Notes: generated by a model not told the origin, from the sequence alone. A stretch of DNA of 64,000 bases from Enterobacter sp. JBIWA008 (GCF_019968765.1 NZ_CP074149.1:4154001-4218000); one strand, 5' to 3'. Positions 1 through 8,364 are shown, numbered from the stretch's first letter. A program made the numbers and translations.

Positions 1-729
1 GACCTGGACCAGCTGCGCCTGGAGTACAGCCCGGACGAATACAACAACCTGCTGATGTGTCAGTTTGTTGACGACCTGGCGTCCGTGTTCCCGCTGGCGT
101 TGCTGCAGTCCTGCATGGTTGACAGCTGGGATGTATGGGACGATTTCGAACCGCTTTTACTGCGTCCGTTTGCATACCACCCGGTCTGGATCGGCTATGA
201 CCCGGCAAAAGGAACGCAGAACGGTGACAGCGCCGGTTGCGTTGTCATTGCGCCTCCCGTCGTCCCCGGCGGTAAATTCCGCATCCTTGAGCGTCACCAA
301 TGGCGCGGGATGGACTTTCGCGCCCAGGCCTCAGCGATTGAGGAAATCACCAGACGCTACAACGTGACCTACATCGGCATTGATTCGACCGGCGTTGGCG
401 ATGGCGTTTACAAAACGGTTAAGCAGTTCTTCCCTGCCGCGCGTGAGTTTGTCTACAACCCGACCGTTAAAAATGCCCTGGTACTTAAAGCCTACGACAT
501 CATCAGCGGGCGCCGTCTGGAGTTTGACGCGGGGATGCTGGATATCGCGCAGTCCTTTATGTCCATTCGACGTTCAACCACCGCCAGCGGCAACCGGCCA
601 ACCTACGAAGCAGCCCGCACAGAGGAAGCCAGCCACGCGGATTTAGCCTGGGCAACCATGCACGCACTTTATAACGAACCACTGGCAGGAGCTTCCGCCA
701 GTACCAGCAACATCGTGGAGATTTTTTAA
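1..729 (+). CDS. P: Terminase large subunit, C-terminal part (P2 gpP-like; 5' end outside window)
   Basis: The frame is open from base 1, so this is the 3' part of a longer gene. It carries the RNase H-like nuclease half of a P2-type terminase ATPase subunit: WIGYDPAKGTQNGDSAG and then YIGIDSTGVGDG supply the acidic residues expected of the metal site, and EEASHADLAWATMHAL is a typical P2-family C-terminus. In P2 this protein translocates DNA and cuts at cos to fill pre-formed capsids. The stop overlaps the portal start by one base (TAATG), matching the P-Q operon of P2. The N-terminal ATPase motifs are not visible here. Confidence 0.95.
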   Translation, partial: DLDQLRLEYSPDEYNNLLMCQFVDDLASVFPLALLQSCMVDSWDVWDDFEPLLLRPFAYHPVWIGYDPAKGTQNGDSAGCVVIAPPVVPGGKFRILERHQWRGMDFRAQASAIEEITRRYNVTYIGIDSTGVGDGVYKTVKQFFPAAREFVYNPTVKNALVLKAYDIISGRRLEFDAGMLDIAQSFMSIRRSTTASGNRPTYEAARTEEASHADLAWATMHALYNEPLAGASASTSNIVEIF

Positions 730-1778
730 TGGCTAACCGCAAAAACCGCAGCAAGGCACCGCGCGGCCAGACCGCCACCGAAACGGCCAACATGGTCAGC
801 AATGCAAATGCCGAAGCGTTTGCGTTTGGCGATCCGATCCCCGTAATGGACCGACGGGAGTTATTTGATTACCTGGAGTGTGTAGAGCTGGACCGCTGGT
901 ATGAACCGCCAATCAGCATGGATGGTCTGGCGCGAACCTACCGGTCAGCGGTTCATCATTCAAGCGCCATACAGGTTAAACGCAATATTCTTACCAGTAC
1001 CTACATCCCACACCGGTTGCTCTCGAAGCAGGCCTTTTCCCGGTTCGCCCAGGACTTTCTGGTATTCGGCAATGCCTACCTTGAAAAACGCATGAACCGC
1101 TTAGGGCAGATCATGGAACTGCGCGCCTCGCTTGCCAAATACACCCGTCGCGGCATTGAACCGGACACATACTGGTTTGCGCAGTATGGCTACAATTCGC
1201 AGCCCTATCAGTTCGATGAGGGGAGCGTGTTTCACCTGATGGAACCGGACGTTAACCAGGAGCTTTACGGGATGCCGGAATACCTCTCCGCCATTCCATC
1301 CGCCCTGCTGAATGAATCAGCCACGCTGTTTCGCCGCAAGTATTATCAAAATGGTAGCCATGCTGGTTTTATCATGTACATGAGCGACCCCGCAGCCAAT
1401 CAGAATGAAGTGGACAGCATACGCGAAGCACTGAAAAAATCTAAAGGGCCTGGCAACTTCCGCAACCTGTTTATGTACAGCCCAAACGGGAAGAAGGACG
1501 GCATTCAGATCATCCCACTATCAGAAGTCGCCGCGAAAGATGAATTTCTTAACATCAAAAACGTGAGTCGTGATGACATGCTGGCCGCTCACCGCGTGCC
1601 GCCGCAGCTGATGGGGATTATTCCAACCAATACCGGCGGGTTTGGCGATGTGGAAAAAGCAGCGCGCGTTTTCGTTCGCAACGAACTGACGCCGCTGCAG
1701 GGCCGCATCACAGAAATTAACGAGTGGCTGGGTGAAGAAGTGATACGTTTTAACCCATATCTCACCGATGAAGACTGA
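729..1778 (+). CDS. Q: Phage portal protein (P2 gpQ-like)
   Basis: A 349-residue protein of the PBSX/P2 portal family, close to the usual length of about 345. Portal proteins form the dodecameric ring at one capsid vertex through which DNA is packaged and ejected. Recognisable parts are the Lys/Arg-rich N-terminus, VKRNILTSTYIPH, DFLVFGNAYLEK and the C-terminal VPPQLMGIIPTNTGGFGDVE stretch. Translation is probably coupled to the terminase gene through the overlapping TAATG. A strong hairpin-T-tract terminator follows, as expected for the end of the P-Q operon next to cos. Confidence 0.95.
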   Translation: MANRKNRSKAPRGQTATETANMVSNANAEAFAFGDPIPVMDRRELFDYLECVELDRWYEPPISMDGLARTYRSAVHHSSAIQVKRNILTSTYIPHRLLSKQAFSRFAQDFLVFGNAYLEKRMNRLGQIMELRASLAKYTRRGIEPDTYWFAQYGYNSQPYQFDEGSVFHLMEPDVNQELYGMPEYLSAIPSALLNESATLFRRKYYQNGSHAGFIMYMSDPAANQNEVDSIREALKKSKGPGNFRNLFMYSPNGKKDGIQIIPLSEVAAKDEFLNIKNVSRDDMLAAHRVPPQLMGIIPTNTGGFGDVEKAARVFVRNELTPLQGRITEINEWLGEEVIRFNPYLTDED

Positions 1779-1806
1779 CGCTCTCCCGGCCAGCCTTTGA
1801 TATCAA

Positions 1807-1831
1807 CCGCCCTTCTCCGGGCGGTTTTTTT
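1807..1831 (+). terminator. Intrinsic terminator after portal gene
   Basis: A CCGCCC / GGGCGG stem with a short loop is followed by a run of seven T. It closes the terminase-portal operon. Confidence 0.85.
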
Positions 1832-2159
1832 ATTCCCTTGCGCCTATCACACTACCAGAGCGCCTCAGCGCCTCGCTGCGCGCTCCTGCCCTTCATTCAC
1901 ACGACGCCTCACGATGAAACGCAGCGCCTCACCACGGCGCAGGCGCGCACGACCAGCCCCAAAAATGACCATGCCCGCCCGACATTGAAGCGCCAAAACC
2001 ACGATTAACACCAAAACCGCGCGCTCGTAGCCCCGCCACGCCTGCCCGCTTTGTATAATGGTTTTCATGCACCTGCATGACATAAGCAAAAGCCCGCCAT
2101 TCCTGGCGGGCCTCAGCAAAAACGATCCTCAAACGATCATGCGGATTCATGCAGCATAG
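1832..2159. other. Probable cos region: non-coding stretch with GCGCCTC repeats
   Basis: No credible gene is found in about 330 bases between the portal terminator and the next gene. In P2-type genomes the cohesive-end site lies just beyond Q. Four near-identical heptamers (GCGCCTC at 1860, 1868 and 1924; ACGCCTC at 1904) are clustered in 70 bases, and a GCCCGCC / GGCGGGC hairpin lies near 2092-2111, which could terminate the leftward gene or belong to the cos structure. The exact nick positions cannot be fixed by eye. Assignment as cos rests on position and repeats. Confidence 0.5.
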
Positions 2160-3002
2160 TCATGCACTACCCTGCTCTGCATCGCCAGCAGTCCTTCTCC
2201 TACGTGTTGATGGCTTTTTACCACCCAACTTGCGACAGTCTTTCCGGTCGCGCGCTTCGTCTTCTTTAAATTTGTTATACGTTTCAGTGTCAAAAAACGA
2301 GATGGTTTCAACTTCATCTTTAGGGATCAGCACACGGAAATCCTGGATATTCAGGCGCGACATCCCACCGATAACGCCGCTTTCAAGATAGTGCTGATGA
2401 TAGTTCGTCGTGATGCTTATCGTGAGATCGTCTTTATCACGATAGCCACTTAACATAGGGAGTATTTCCAGGTGTTCCGACAGCCCATTCTCCAGCGCCG
2501 GACACGTCACCAGGCCAACATAGATTTTTCGCGATGAGAGTGTCGCAATGATTGGAAATTGTCGTGCTGATGCTTCCATCAGCAATGACTCAAAAGAGTT
2601 ATTCCCCACAGCCTTAGCCAGCGCATCCCAGCGGCGATCACCGCTCTTTGTACGCAACTTATTACCCAGGCCAGAAATTGCAGAAAGCACAATTGAAATA
2701 ACAACCCATGCAATCTGCTTGATTTCATTGATACGCTGGGCTTTGTCTGATGAAGTAGACAACATGCCGTTGAAGCTATCCGGCGTAAGATTAAGCTCAT
2801 TGGATAGCCAGCGGAACCCGCCTGTAATATTCAGGACGAAGGTTAAAAAGCCACCGAGCAGAAAGAACACAATTCCCCAGGCGGCGACAAAAAAATAAGC
2901 GTCCCAGCCATTGGAACGCTTATATCTGTAACGTGTTGAAAGTGATAGGTTTACATATATAAAACCACTAACCAAAATCACTGCTAAAAGTAATGTTGCC
3001 AT
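2160..3002 (-). CDS. Membrane protein of unknown function, phage accessory locus
   Basis: I do not recognise a family. The 280 residues start with a hydrophobic helix (about 2-19), then have a second (about 36-60) and a third (about 97-115), followed by a soluble domain of about 165 residues and a very basic tail (KKPSTRRRRT). It sits between cos and the early operon, the position where P2 carries old and tin and where 186-like phages carry variable lysogenic-conversion genes. It starts right at the stop of the 72-residue gene upstream, so the two probably form one transcript. A role in superinfection exclusion or host defence is plausible from location only. Confidence 0.7.
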   Translation of the reverse strand: MATLLLAVILVSGFIYVNLSLSTRYRYKRSNGWDAYFFVAAWGIVFFLLGGFLTFVLNITGGFRWLSNELNLTPDSFNGMLSTSSDKAQRINEIKQIAWVVISIVLSAISGLGNKLRTKSGDRRWDALAKAVGNNSFESLLMEASARQFPIIATLSSRKIYVGLVTCPALENGLSEHLEILPMLSGYRDKDDLTISITTNYHQHYLESGVIGGMSRLNIQDFRVLIPKDEVETISFFDTETYNKFKEDEARDRKDCRKLGGKKPSTRRRRTAGDAEQGSA

Positions 3003-3220
3003 TATCGGGTTCTGTAATAATGTTTTGCTTTGACAGTGCTCGTTTTGATGCCTTCAAGCTTATCCATCTGATCTCTGATGGCTTTCATAGCTTCTTCGTT
3101 GGACAAATCTACGGACACAAAACCATCTTTACTCAGATTGAGCTTGTCCTGGTTCTCTTTCAGAACCCGTGCCAAACGTTCAACTGGATTACCCAGCCTC
3201 AATGCGGCGATACTTGACAT
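3002..3220 (-). CDS. Small soluble protein, partner of the downstream membrane protein
   Basis: A 72-residue protein with no family I recognise. It is charged and mostly helical, with no membrane segment, and ends in a basic KAKHYYRTR. An AAGGAGGGG-type ribosome binding site precedes the ATG. The end touches the start of the membrane protein gene at 3002, indicating coupled translation and probably a joint function. The 286 bases upstream (3221-3506) hold no gene I can support and may contain the promoter for this pair. Confidence 0.65.
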   Translation of the reverse strand: MSSIAALRLGNPVERLARVLKENQDKLNLSKDGFVSVDLSNEEAMKAIRDQMDKLEGIKTSTVKAKHYYRTR

Positions 3221-3506
3221 AACCCCTCCTTCTTATATGGCGCGGAAGTGTACACTTCGTCACCAGCAACCACAACAGCAAATTCCTTATAACTAAGACA
3301 ACCGTTTTAACTGTTGGTTGCGTTACTTAACTTAAGTTCATTGCCCCTAATCGCGCAAGATGTTTCTGCCTTAACCCACTGCATTTAGCATATATAGTGC
3401 CTCTTATGAGAAGTAGGCACTAACCAAGACAATTTCTAACGCCTCGCGTGGCTCGTTGTTCAACCTTGCGGACGGTAAAATCCAGTTTTATCGTCCGCAA
3501 CGTTCG

Positions 3507-3740
3507 CTAGTGTAACCAGCTGTCGTCCTCCCAGACCTGTTGCATAATTTCCATCACCCGCTTTTTATCTTCGTCCAGTTTTAAGCCGCTCAGCTCCAGG
3601 CCGTTAGCGCTTCCCTTACGTATGCGGATTGACGTTTTTGGATAGAGAGGGCGCAAATTTCGGTAAAGCTCGGATTCAAGGGCTTCCAGTGTTGCCTGGC
3701 TTATCTTCTGCTCTTTATCGATCATTATTTCAATGCGCAT
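3507..3740 (-). CDS. DinI-like protein, C-terminal half of a split Tum antirepressor
   Basis: A 77-residue DinI-family protein. It aligns along its whole length with the C-terminal half of the 146-residue Tum of element 2 (28154-28594): both have an LxGLxxxxD stretch and end in VWEDDSW or VWEDESW. In coliphage 186, Tum is the LexA-controlled antirepressor that binds CI and causes SOS induction; DinI-like domains are known from SOS modulators acting on RecA. The start at 3740 was chosen because AAAGGGGGC lies just upstream. It follows the 62-residue gene at a 10-base gap, under the same LexA box. Confidence 0.8.
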   Translation of the reverse strand: MRIEIMIDKEQKISQATLEALESELYRNLRPLYPKTSIRIRKGSANGLELSGLKLDEDKKRVMEIMQQVWEDDSWLH

Positions 3741-3750
3741 AAAGCCCCCT

Positions 3751-3939
3751 TTAGTTGATAACGTCCATTGCCTGGCCGTAATCATGGTTACGAATTTTCG
3801 CCATCAGCTCGTCCGTCAGTTCCGACACCCACTGGATCGCAAGGCGTTTCTCTTCTTCGCTACACTCACTAGCCGCTACAAGCTTGATAAAGAAATCAAT
3901 ACGCTGGAGTTTCAACGACTCCAAAAGATAGTCCTGCAT
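3751..3939 (-). CDS. Small SOS-controlled protein, N-terminal half of a split Tum
   Basis: A 62-residue protein preceded by a strong GGAGGGAAA ribosome binding site. By eye its middle aligns without gaps to residues of the N-terminal half of element 2 Tum: RIDFFIKL against RVEMIARL, then a shared Cys and ELTDEL-type helix. Together with the DinI-like gene 10 bases downstream it accounts for both parts of a single-chain Tum, missing only a linker of roughly 20 residues. It is the first gene after the LexA box at 4016-4033. Role as antirepressor subunit is inferred from that alignment and from 186. Confidence 0.6.
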   Translation of the reverse strand: MQDYLLESLKLQRIDFFIKLVAASECSEEEKRLAIQWVSELTDELMAKIRNHDYGQAMDVIN

Positions 3940-4015
3940 TTTCCCTCCTATCCTCACTACGGGATAAACCAGCCAGCATCCCCAGGAAGAGACACTGGAA
4001 ACTGTATGCATATCC

Positions 4016-4033
4016 ACTGTTTATATATACAGT
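4016..4033 (-). promoter_or_regulatory. LexA (SOS) box upstream of split tum
   Basis: CTG-N10-CAG with an AT-rich core (ACTGTTTATATATACAGT) lies 78 bases before the 62-residue gene. It matches the E. coli LexA consensus well. It implies that DNA damage turns on the antirepressor operon and so induces the prophage. Confidence 0.88.
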
Positions 4034-4098
4034 ATATGAGGATTTCGGGGTTGTAAAATATTTTTTATCAATCAATCAGATGAGTCTGTTTGCTGATG

Positions 4099-4794
4099 TT
4101 AATCATTAACTTCACTCAGCGCCGTCATTATTGCCAGTCGCTCAGCATAGGGCAGAGCTGCGAACTTTTCGCGCCAGCGCTTCGCCTTGCGTTTGATGCG
4201 CTCCCTGTCGTTGTAATCCTTACCCGCAAAAGTGTGCGAGTAGGCTCTCCCCTCCGGGTAATTCATCCAGATTTTCTCTGTGCGCACGCCGCCGCGTGTC
4301 ATGGCCTGAAATTCTTTCTGGCGCCAGCCCGTTAACAGTTCGTCATAAAGCGCTGATGGGTAGCCGGACAAAATCACACTGGCATTTTTTGGCAGGCATT
4401 TAAGGCAGGCCAGCAGCCGCTCATGATCGGCAACCGTATATTCATTGCGATAACGCGCGGCACTGGTGCGCGTTTCATGCAGATAGGGAGGGTCTGCGTA
4501 AACCAGCACACGACCGGCGGAGGAAAAATCGAAGTCCCTTAAAAACTGCACCGCATCGGCAACATCGATAAAAAGGCTATCGCCCACGGTATCAAGGAAA
4601 TCAGCATTGCCTTGGCAGAACGCCTCAACCGTCAGGGGATCAATATCAATGCCCCAATTGCGACGGGCCGGTGGCTTACGCAACATGACAGCACCACCGC
4701 CCAGGTGCGTCTCAATGTAGGTATCATGCGGCGGCATTTCCGCAATAATCTTTTGAAAAACACCGCTTGCGGCCTTGCTTCCCAGATAGGTCAT
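4099..4794 (-). CDS. DNA N6-adenine methyltransferase, D12 class
   Basis: A 231-residue D12-class methyltransferase. MTYLGSKAASG near the N-terminus and LGGGAVML form the AdoMet-binding part, and YADPPYLHE is the catalytic DPPY motif. Such phage enzymes methylate adenine in short sites to protect phage DNA from restriction or to time replication and packaging; the recognition site cannot be read from sequence. The start at 4794 is taken because the frame upstream lacks family features and GAGGAAAACAGAA precedes this ATG. The gene lies downstream of gene A and is a distinct protein from the second enzyme at 7283-8140. Confidence 0.85.
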   Translation of the reverse strand: MTYLGSKAASGVFQKIIAEMPPHDTYIETHLGGGAVMLRKPPARRNWGIDIDPLTVEAFCQGNADFLDTVGDSLFIDVADAVQFLRDFDFSSAGRVLVYADPPYLHETRTSAARYRNEYTVADHERLLACLKCLPKNASVILSGYPSALYDELLTGWRQKEFQAMTRGGVRTEKIWMNYPEGRAYSHTFAGKDYNDRERIKRKAKRWREKFAALPYAERLAIMTALSEVND

Positions 4795-4945
4795 TTCTGT
4801 TTTCCTCAACTCCTGATTTCGTTTTAATTCACCTGCAGCACAGTCGAAAATGACGTTACTCGATGAATGGCCAGCACTGTCATTTCTGACGGTGAATGAC
4901 GGAACGCGGTACCACACCGTCAGACCTGACTATGTTGATCACGGG

Positions 4946-7240
4946 CTATTCACGCGCTGAAAATGCACGCTTCATTCGGTTCAAAAGGTCATCCGCCTGC
5001 TGTTTAATTTCCACAATCTGGGACGGCAGACGTTGAACACCTGCCGCAGTACGGTTTCGGACAGTAAGGCGCCCTTCTTCAACCGTTAACACCTGATCGC
5101 CAAAGGCAACCACCGCGCCAGAAATCAACGAACGGACCATTCCGGCACTGGCACCCACACCACGCAGAGACAGCAGCTCACTAATTTGCTTTTCCTGCTC
5201 CGTCATAGGGCTGGCTTTTGGCCTCACTTTGACGCGCTTGTTAGTTACCCTTGCCGCGTCGCTCAGCCGCTGCGCTATCACCCGTTTTTCTTTCCGGGAT
5301 AAAGAGCCAATATCCGCCCAGCTGGCACAGTCATTAATGACCGTGTCGCCAGGATCGGCGCGTTTTTCAACCTCCCGCGTACAGTTATTGACAGAACTCC
5401 GAGGGGCGGCGGGGCCGCCTGAAAAATCAAGGTCAAAACCGGAAACGCCGTCGGCCTGACGTTTCGGCACAATTTTGTATTTGGTAGTGCGCGTATGAAT
5501 CAGCGATTCCGGCCCACGGATCGGAGAGTAAACGCCGGAAATTTTGGAGACGTCATCCCCGTAAAGGTTGCCGTTTTCGGTGACTTCATAGCTGAGGCGC
5601 ACGCGCAGGAGATCACGGGGAACCAGCGGGCCACCCTGAGCACTCACGTACAGATCCCACGCGCTGCTGTCGGCGGCCTGACGCACTGGCTCAATTTCGG
5701 GGTGCAGGACCAGCTCACGATCACCGAGGCGGCGCAATTCACGCCACACTGTTACCGGTGCGCCGCCTATCTGCTGGAACTGACGGATCGCCCAGCGAGA
5801 CGCCCAGGCACTTACGCGGCGCGCCATCTCTTTCAGAGGCTTGCCGGTTTCATCATCCAGATCGTCATCAAGCTGATAGCCATCAATATTTTTTGAAATG
5901 TATTTGGCGATATAGCCCGTAGCGCTGCCCTTCTCTTTCTCGATGGGTTTCATTTCGAAACGGTTTTCAGCGGCGCCAGGCTCATTCCCATCCTCACGCA
6001 TGGCGTGCTTACGAAAGATTGTTGTTGCCGGTTCGATATGCTCCGGGCGCATGAAAAGCAGGAGGTGCCAGTGCGGGGTTTCGTCGTGGTGAGGCTCAAC
6101 AACGCGAAAGCCAAACACGCGAATACCATTGCGCAGCCAGGCCGCACGCGTGCGCGCCCATACTTTGCAAAGATATTTCTGCGTTTCACGCGGTGACGCG
6201 CCGCTGTATTTGTTGTTCCGGCGCCCGTCGTACTGCATTGAGTGATATTTGGATGGAGCGGTAAGTGTGAAGAACGCCCCGGCCAGCCCGGCCTCATTCG
6301 CTAAATCTTCGAACCCACGCATACGCGCCATCAGCTCACGACGACGGTTAGCTGGGTTGGCAACGCTGCCGGCCACTTTATCAATCAGCGATACACGTTC
6401 TCCGGTGTCCTCATCTTCCAGCTCCATCGCTTTCAGAAATTCGCGGTTGGCTTTCTTTTGCGCCGTCCATTCCTGTAAACATGGGTCACTGCAGTACGGT
6501 GCGGATTTTTTGTGTACATACCCGGCCGCAACCATCAGATGCTCACGCCAGCGAGCGTGCATACGGCGCAGACGATTAAGCCACCACTGCGGAGACTGCA
6601 GGCGGGCCACTGCTTTCAGTGCGTCTTCCGCCTCCAGCTCTTCTTTGCAGTAGGCCGTCCAGCACGGAACCGGTGTTTTGAGGTGATTGGCTAGAAACCC
6701 CATGCGGCCATAACCTGACAGGGTGGCGAAATGAGGATCGGACGTGCGGGCCATCTGGAAATCAAACTCGCGGTTAAACTCGCTACCCAACAGGTCAGCA
6801 AGGTTATGCGCCAGCCGTTTCAGCTCTTTTTTTCCAGCCCAAAGCAGGCGCCAGAATTGTTCACGCAAAGGCAACAAAGCCGCAGGCATCACCCCCTGCG
6901 GCAGATACTGCTCATTGACCTGATCTATACGACTCAGAACGAATCGCTCAAAGGTATTGATAAGCCAGGCATCAGCCGCTTGCTTGCCTTTACGGTCTAC
7001 CTGTTCAAGTTTTTGAGCATACATACGGCGGACAAAATGAGGCAGCGAAGCCAGACGACGACGAACCGCCCGGCCCCGGTCTGGTGCTTCATCCGCTTCT
7101 GCCAGTTCGGCAATCGACAAACGCTTGCGATTACCGTCCGGCGTCAGATACATGATCCCCGGCGCCGCATCGGCTTGCTTAAATCCGCCGATTGCAGGAC
7201 GCGGGGCATTCCATGCGTAGGGGAAAACGGTGTCAGACAC
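4946..7240 (-). CDS. A: Replication initiation endonuclease (P2/186 gpA-like)
   Basis: A 764-residue rolling-circle initiator of the P2 A family. The HUH metal motif is PHHDETPHWHLLLF and the two catalytic tyrosines are in YIAKYISKNIDGY. The A protein nicks the origin, stays bound to the 5' end and starts single-strand displacement with host Rep. P2 and 186 carry the origin inside gene A; a candidate is at 5377-5406. The GTG at 7240 gives an N-terminus (SDTVFPYAWNAPRP) that lines up with the element 2 homologue; an in-frame GTG at 7264 is the alternative. The chosen start sits in the loop of a perfect inverted repeat. Confidence 0.93.
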   Translation of the reverse strand: MSDTVFPYAWNAPRPAIGGFKQADAAPGIMYLTPDGNRKRLSIAELAEADEAPDRGRAVRRRLASLPHFVRRMYAQKLEQVDRKGKQAADAWLINTFERFVLSRIDQVNEQYLPQGVMPAALLPLREQFWRLLWAGKKELKRLAHNLADLLGSEFNREFDFQMARTSDPHFATLSGYGRMGFLANHLKTPVPCWTAYCKEELEAEDALKAVARLQSPQWWLNRLRRMHARWREHLMVAAGYVHKKSAPYCSDPCLQEWTAQKKANREFLKAMELEDEDTGERVSLIDKVAGSVANPANRRRELMARMRGFEDLANEAGLAGAFFTLTAPSKYHSMQYDGRRNNKYSGASPRETQKYLCKVWARTRAAWLRNGIRVFGFRVVEPHHDETPHWHLLLFMRPEHIEPATTIFRKHAMREDGNEPGAAENRFEMKPIEKEKGSATGYIAKYISKNIDGYQLDDDLDDETGKPLKEMARRVSAWASRWAIRQFQQIGGAPVTVWRELRRLGDRELVLHPEIEPVRQAADSSAWDLYVSAQGGPLVPRDLLRVRLSYEVTENGNLYGDDVSKISGVYSPIRGPESLIHTRTTKYKIVPKRQADGVSGFDLDFSGGPAAPRSSVNNCTREVEKRADPGDTVINDCASWADIGSLSRKEKRVIAQRLSDAARVTNKRVKVRPKASPMTEQEKQISELLSLRGVGASAGMVRSLISGAVVAFGDQVLTVEEGRLTVRNRTAAGVQRLPSQIVEIKQQADDLLNRMKRAFSARE
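5377..5406 (-). other. Candidate replication origin / A-protein nick site
   Basis: Thirty bases here are identical to 29054-29083 inside the otherwise strongly diverged A gene of element 2, including third codon positions (the stretch encodes PRSSVNNCT). P2 and 186 are known to initiate replication from a site within gene A. The core read on the minus strand contains CTCGGAGTTCTGTCAATAAC. The exact nick position is not determined here. Confidence 0.65.
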
Positions 7241-7249
7241 TCTGACACC
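7229..7249. repeat. Perfect 9-bp inverted repeat with the gene A start codon in its loop
   Basis: GGTGTCAGA and TCTGACACC are separated by three bases, CAC, which on the minus strand are the GTG taken as the start of gene A. It could be a translational hairpin or a protein-binding operator. Confidence 0.7.
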
Positions 7250-7282
7250 CCATAATGTAAGCACGAATAAACGCCGTTGCGC

Positions 7283-8140
7283 TCACGCCTGCACCTCATA
7301 CTTCACGCTGCAGTCAGGGCCGGTTGCAGGATCAAATCCAAGCCAGTGACATGATTTTGAGGTAGCAATAATTTCCACGGCAGACTTACCGTCACCAGCC
7401 GCAACGCCCATACTGCGGTTTGCAGTAAGGCGGTGATGGGTGAAATTCCGATAAAGGGAGCGAGTAAGTGAGGTGTCACTGTTTGAAACGATGACCGGAT
7501 GGCCTTCTGACGAGCGGCGCTCAAGAATAGACGCCAGGCGATACTGATCGTCCTCTGTAAAACCGGCAGTGTGGTAATTACTAAAAGTCCCGTCATAAGG
7601 AGGGTCGCAATAAATCACATCGCCCGCCTGCAACAAAGACAACGTTTCTTCGTAGTTAGCGCAAACAAAGGTGGCTCGCTTCGCTTTCTCAGCAAATGCG
7701 CGGATTTCACTCTCAGGAAAATACGGTTTTTTATAATTACCGAAAGGGACGTTGAATACACCGCTTAGGTTGTAGCGGCATAACCCACGATAACAATGGC
7801 GGTTTAGATAAAGAAAATATACAGCGCGGTGCATTCGGTCTAATTGCGGATCGTGGTTAAACGCTTCACGCACACGATAATAATTTTCAGCGACAATAAA
7901 ACTTTCAAAAACCGCCTTAGCAAGATTAATAAAGTTTTCTGTATCTTCTGCAATAGTACGGTACAGATTAATTAAATCTGGATTGATATCTGCGACAAGA
8001 TAATGAGGATAGTCTGTTGCCATCATCACAGCGCAGGAACCCGCGAAAGGTTCAACCAATCGCGGGCCAGCTGGGAGATACTTTTTCAGTTCGGACATAA
8101 TGGCGGTTTTGTTTCCCGCCCATTTCAGGATAGTGCTCAT
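7283..8140 (-). CDS. dam: Dam-type DNA adenine methyltransferase
   Basis: A 285-residue Dam-family enzyme: ILKWAGNKTAIM and FVEPFAGS-like VEPFAGSCAVMM at the N-terminus bind AdoMet, and YCDPPYDGTFSNYHTAGF is the catalytic DPPY region typical of Dam (GATC) enzymes. The start at 8140 overlaps the stop of the zinc-finger gene upstream by four bases (ATGA), so it is translated within the early operon. Dam-like genes occur in many P2/186 relatives beside gene A. Site specificity GATC is inferred from family resemblance. Confidence 0.9.
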   Translation of the reverse strand: MSTILKWAGNKTAIMSELKKYLPAGPRLVEPFAGSCAVMMATDYPHYLVADINPDLINLYRTIAEDTENFINLAKAVFESFIVAENYYRVREAFNHDPQLDRMHRAVYFLYLNRHCYRGLCRYNLSGVFNVPFGNYKKPYFPESEIRAFAEKAKRATFVCANYEETLSLLQAGDVIYCDPPYDGTFSNYHTAGFTEDDQYRLASILERRSSEGHPVIVSNSDTSLTRSLYRNFTHHRLTANRSMGVAAGDGKSAVEIIATSKSCHWLGFDPATGPDCSVKYEVQA

Positions 8141-8364
8141 ACAACGCCTCCGTTGTAGTGCTTGCCTTTTAACTCTGCGATTTCCTGACAGGTCACACAG
8201 CACTGCACGCCCGGAATAGCGCGGCGGCGAGCTGGCGGGATCGGAGCATCACACTCCGCACAGAGAACACGGGAAACGCCCGGCACTTTGGCGCGGGCAT
8301 TGTTGATATGGCGCTCACGATCTTCCTGTTCGCGCAGCTGGGCGAGGTCCATTGAATCAGCCAT
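8137..8364 (-). CDS. TraR/DksA-type C4 zinc-finger protein
   Basis: A 75-residue protein with the family zinc site LCAECDAPIPPARR...CCVTCQEIAE (CxxC, about 17 residues, CxxC). TraR-like proteins bind RNA polymerase through its secondary channel and act like DksA with ppGpp; short phage members are assumed to do the same. ATGA overlaps on both sides couple it to the DUF2732 gene upstream and dam downstream. A close homologue lies at the same place in element 2 (30895-31116). Confidence 0.9.
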   Translation of the reverse strand: MADSMDLAQLREQEDRERHINNARAKVPGVSRVLCAECDAPIPPARRRAIPGVQCCVTCQEIAELKGKHYNGGVV

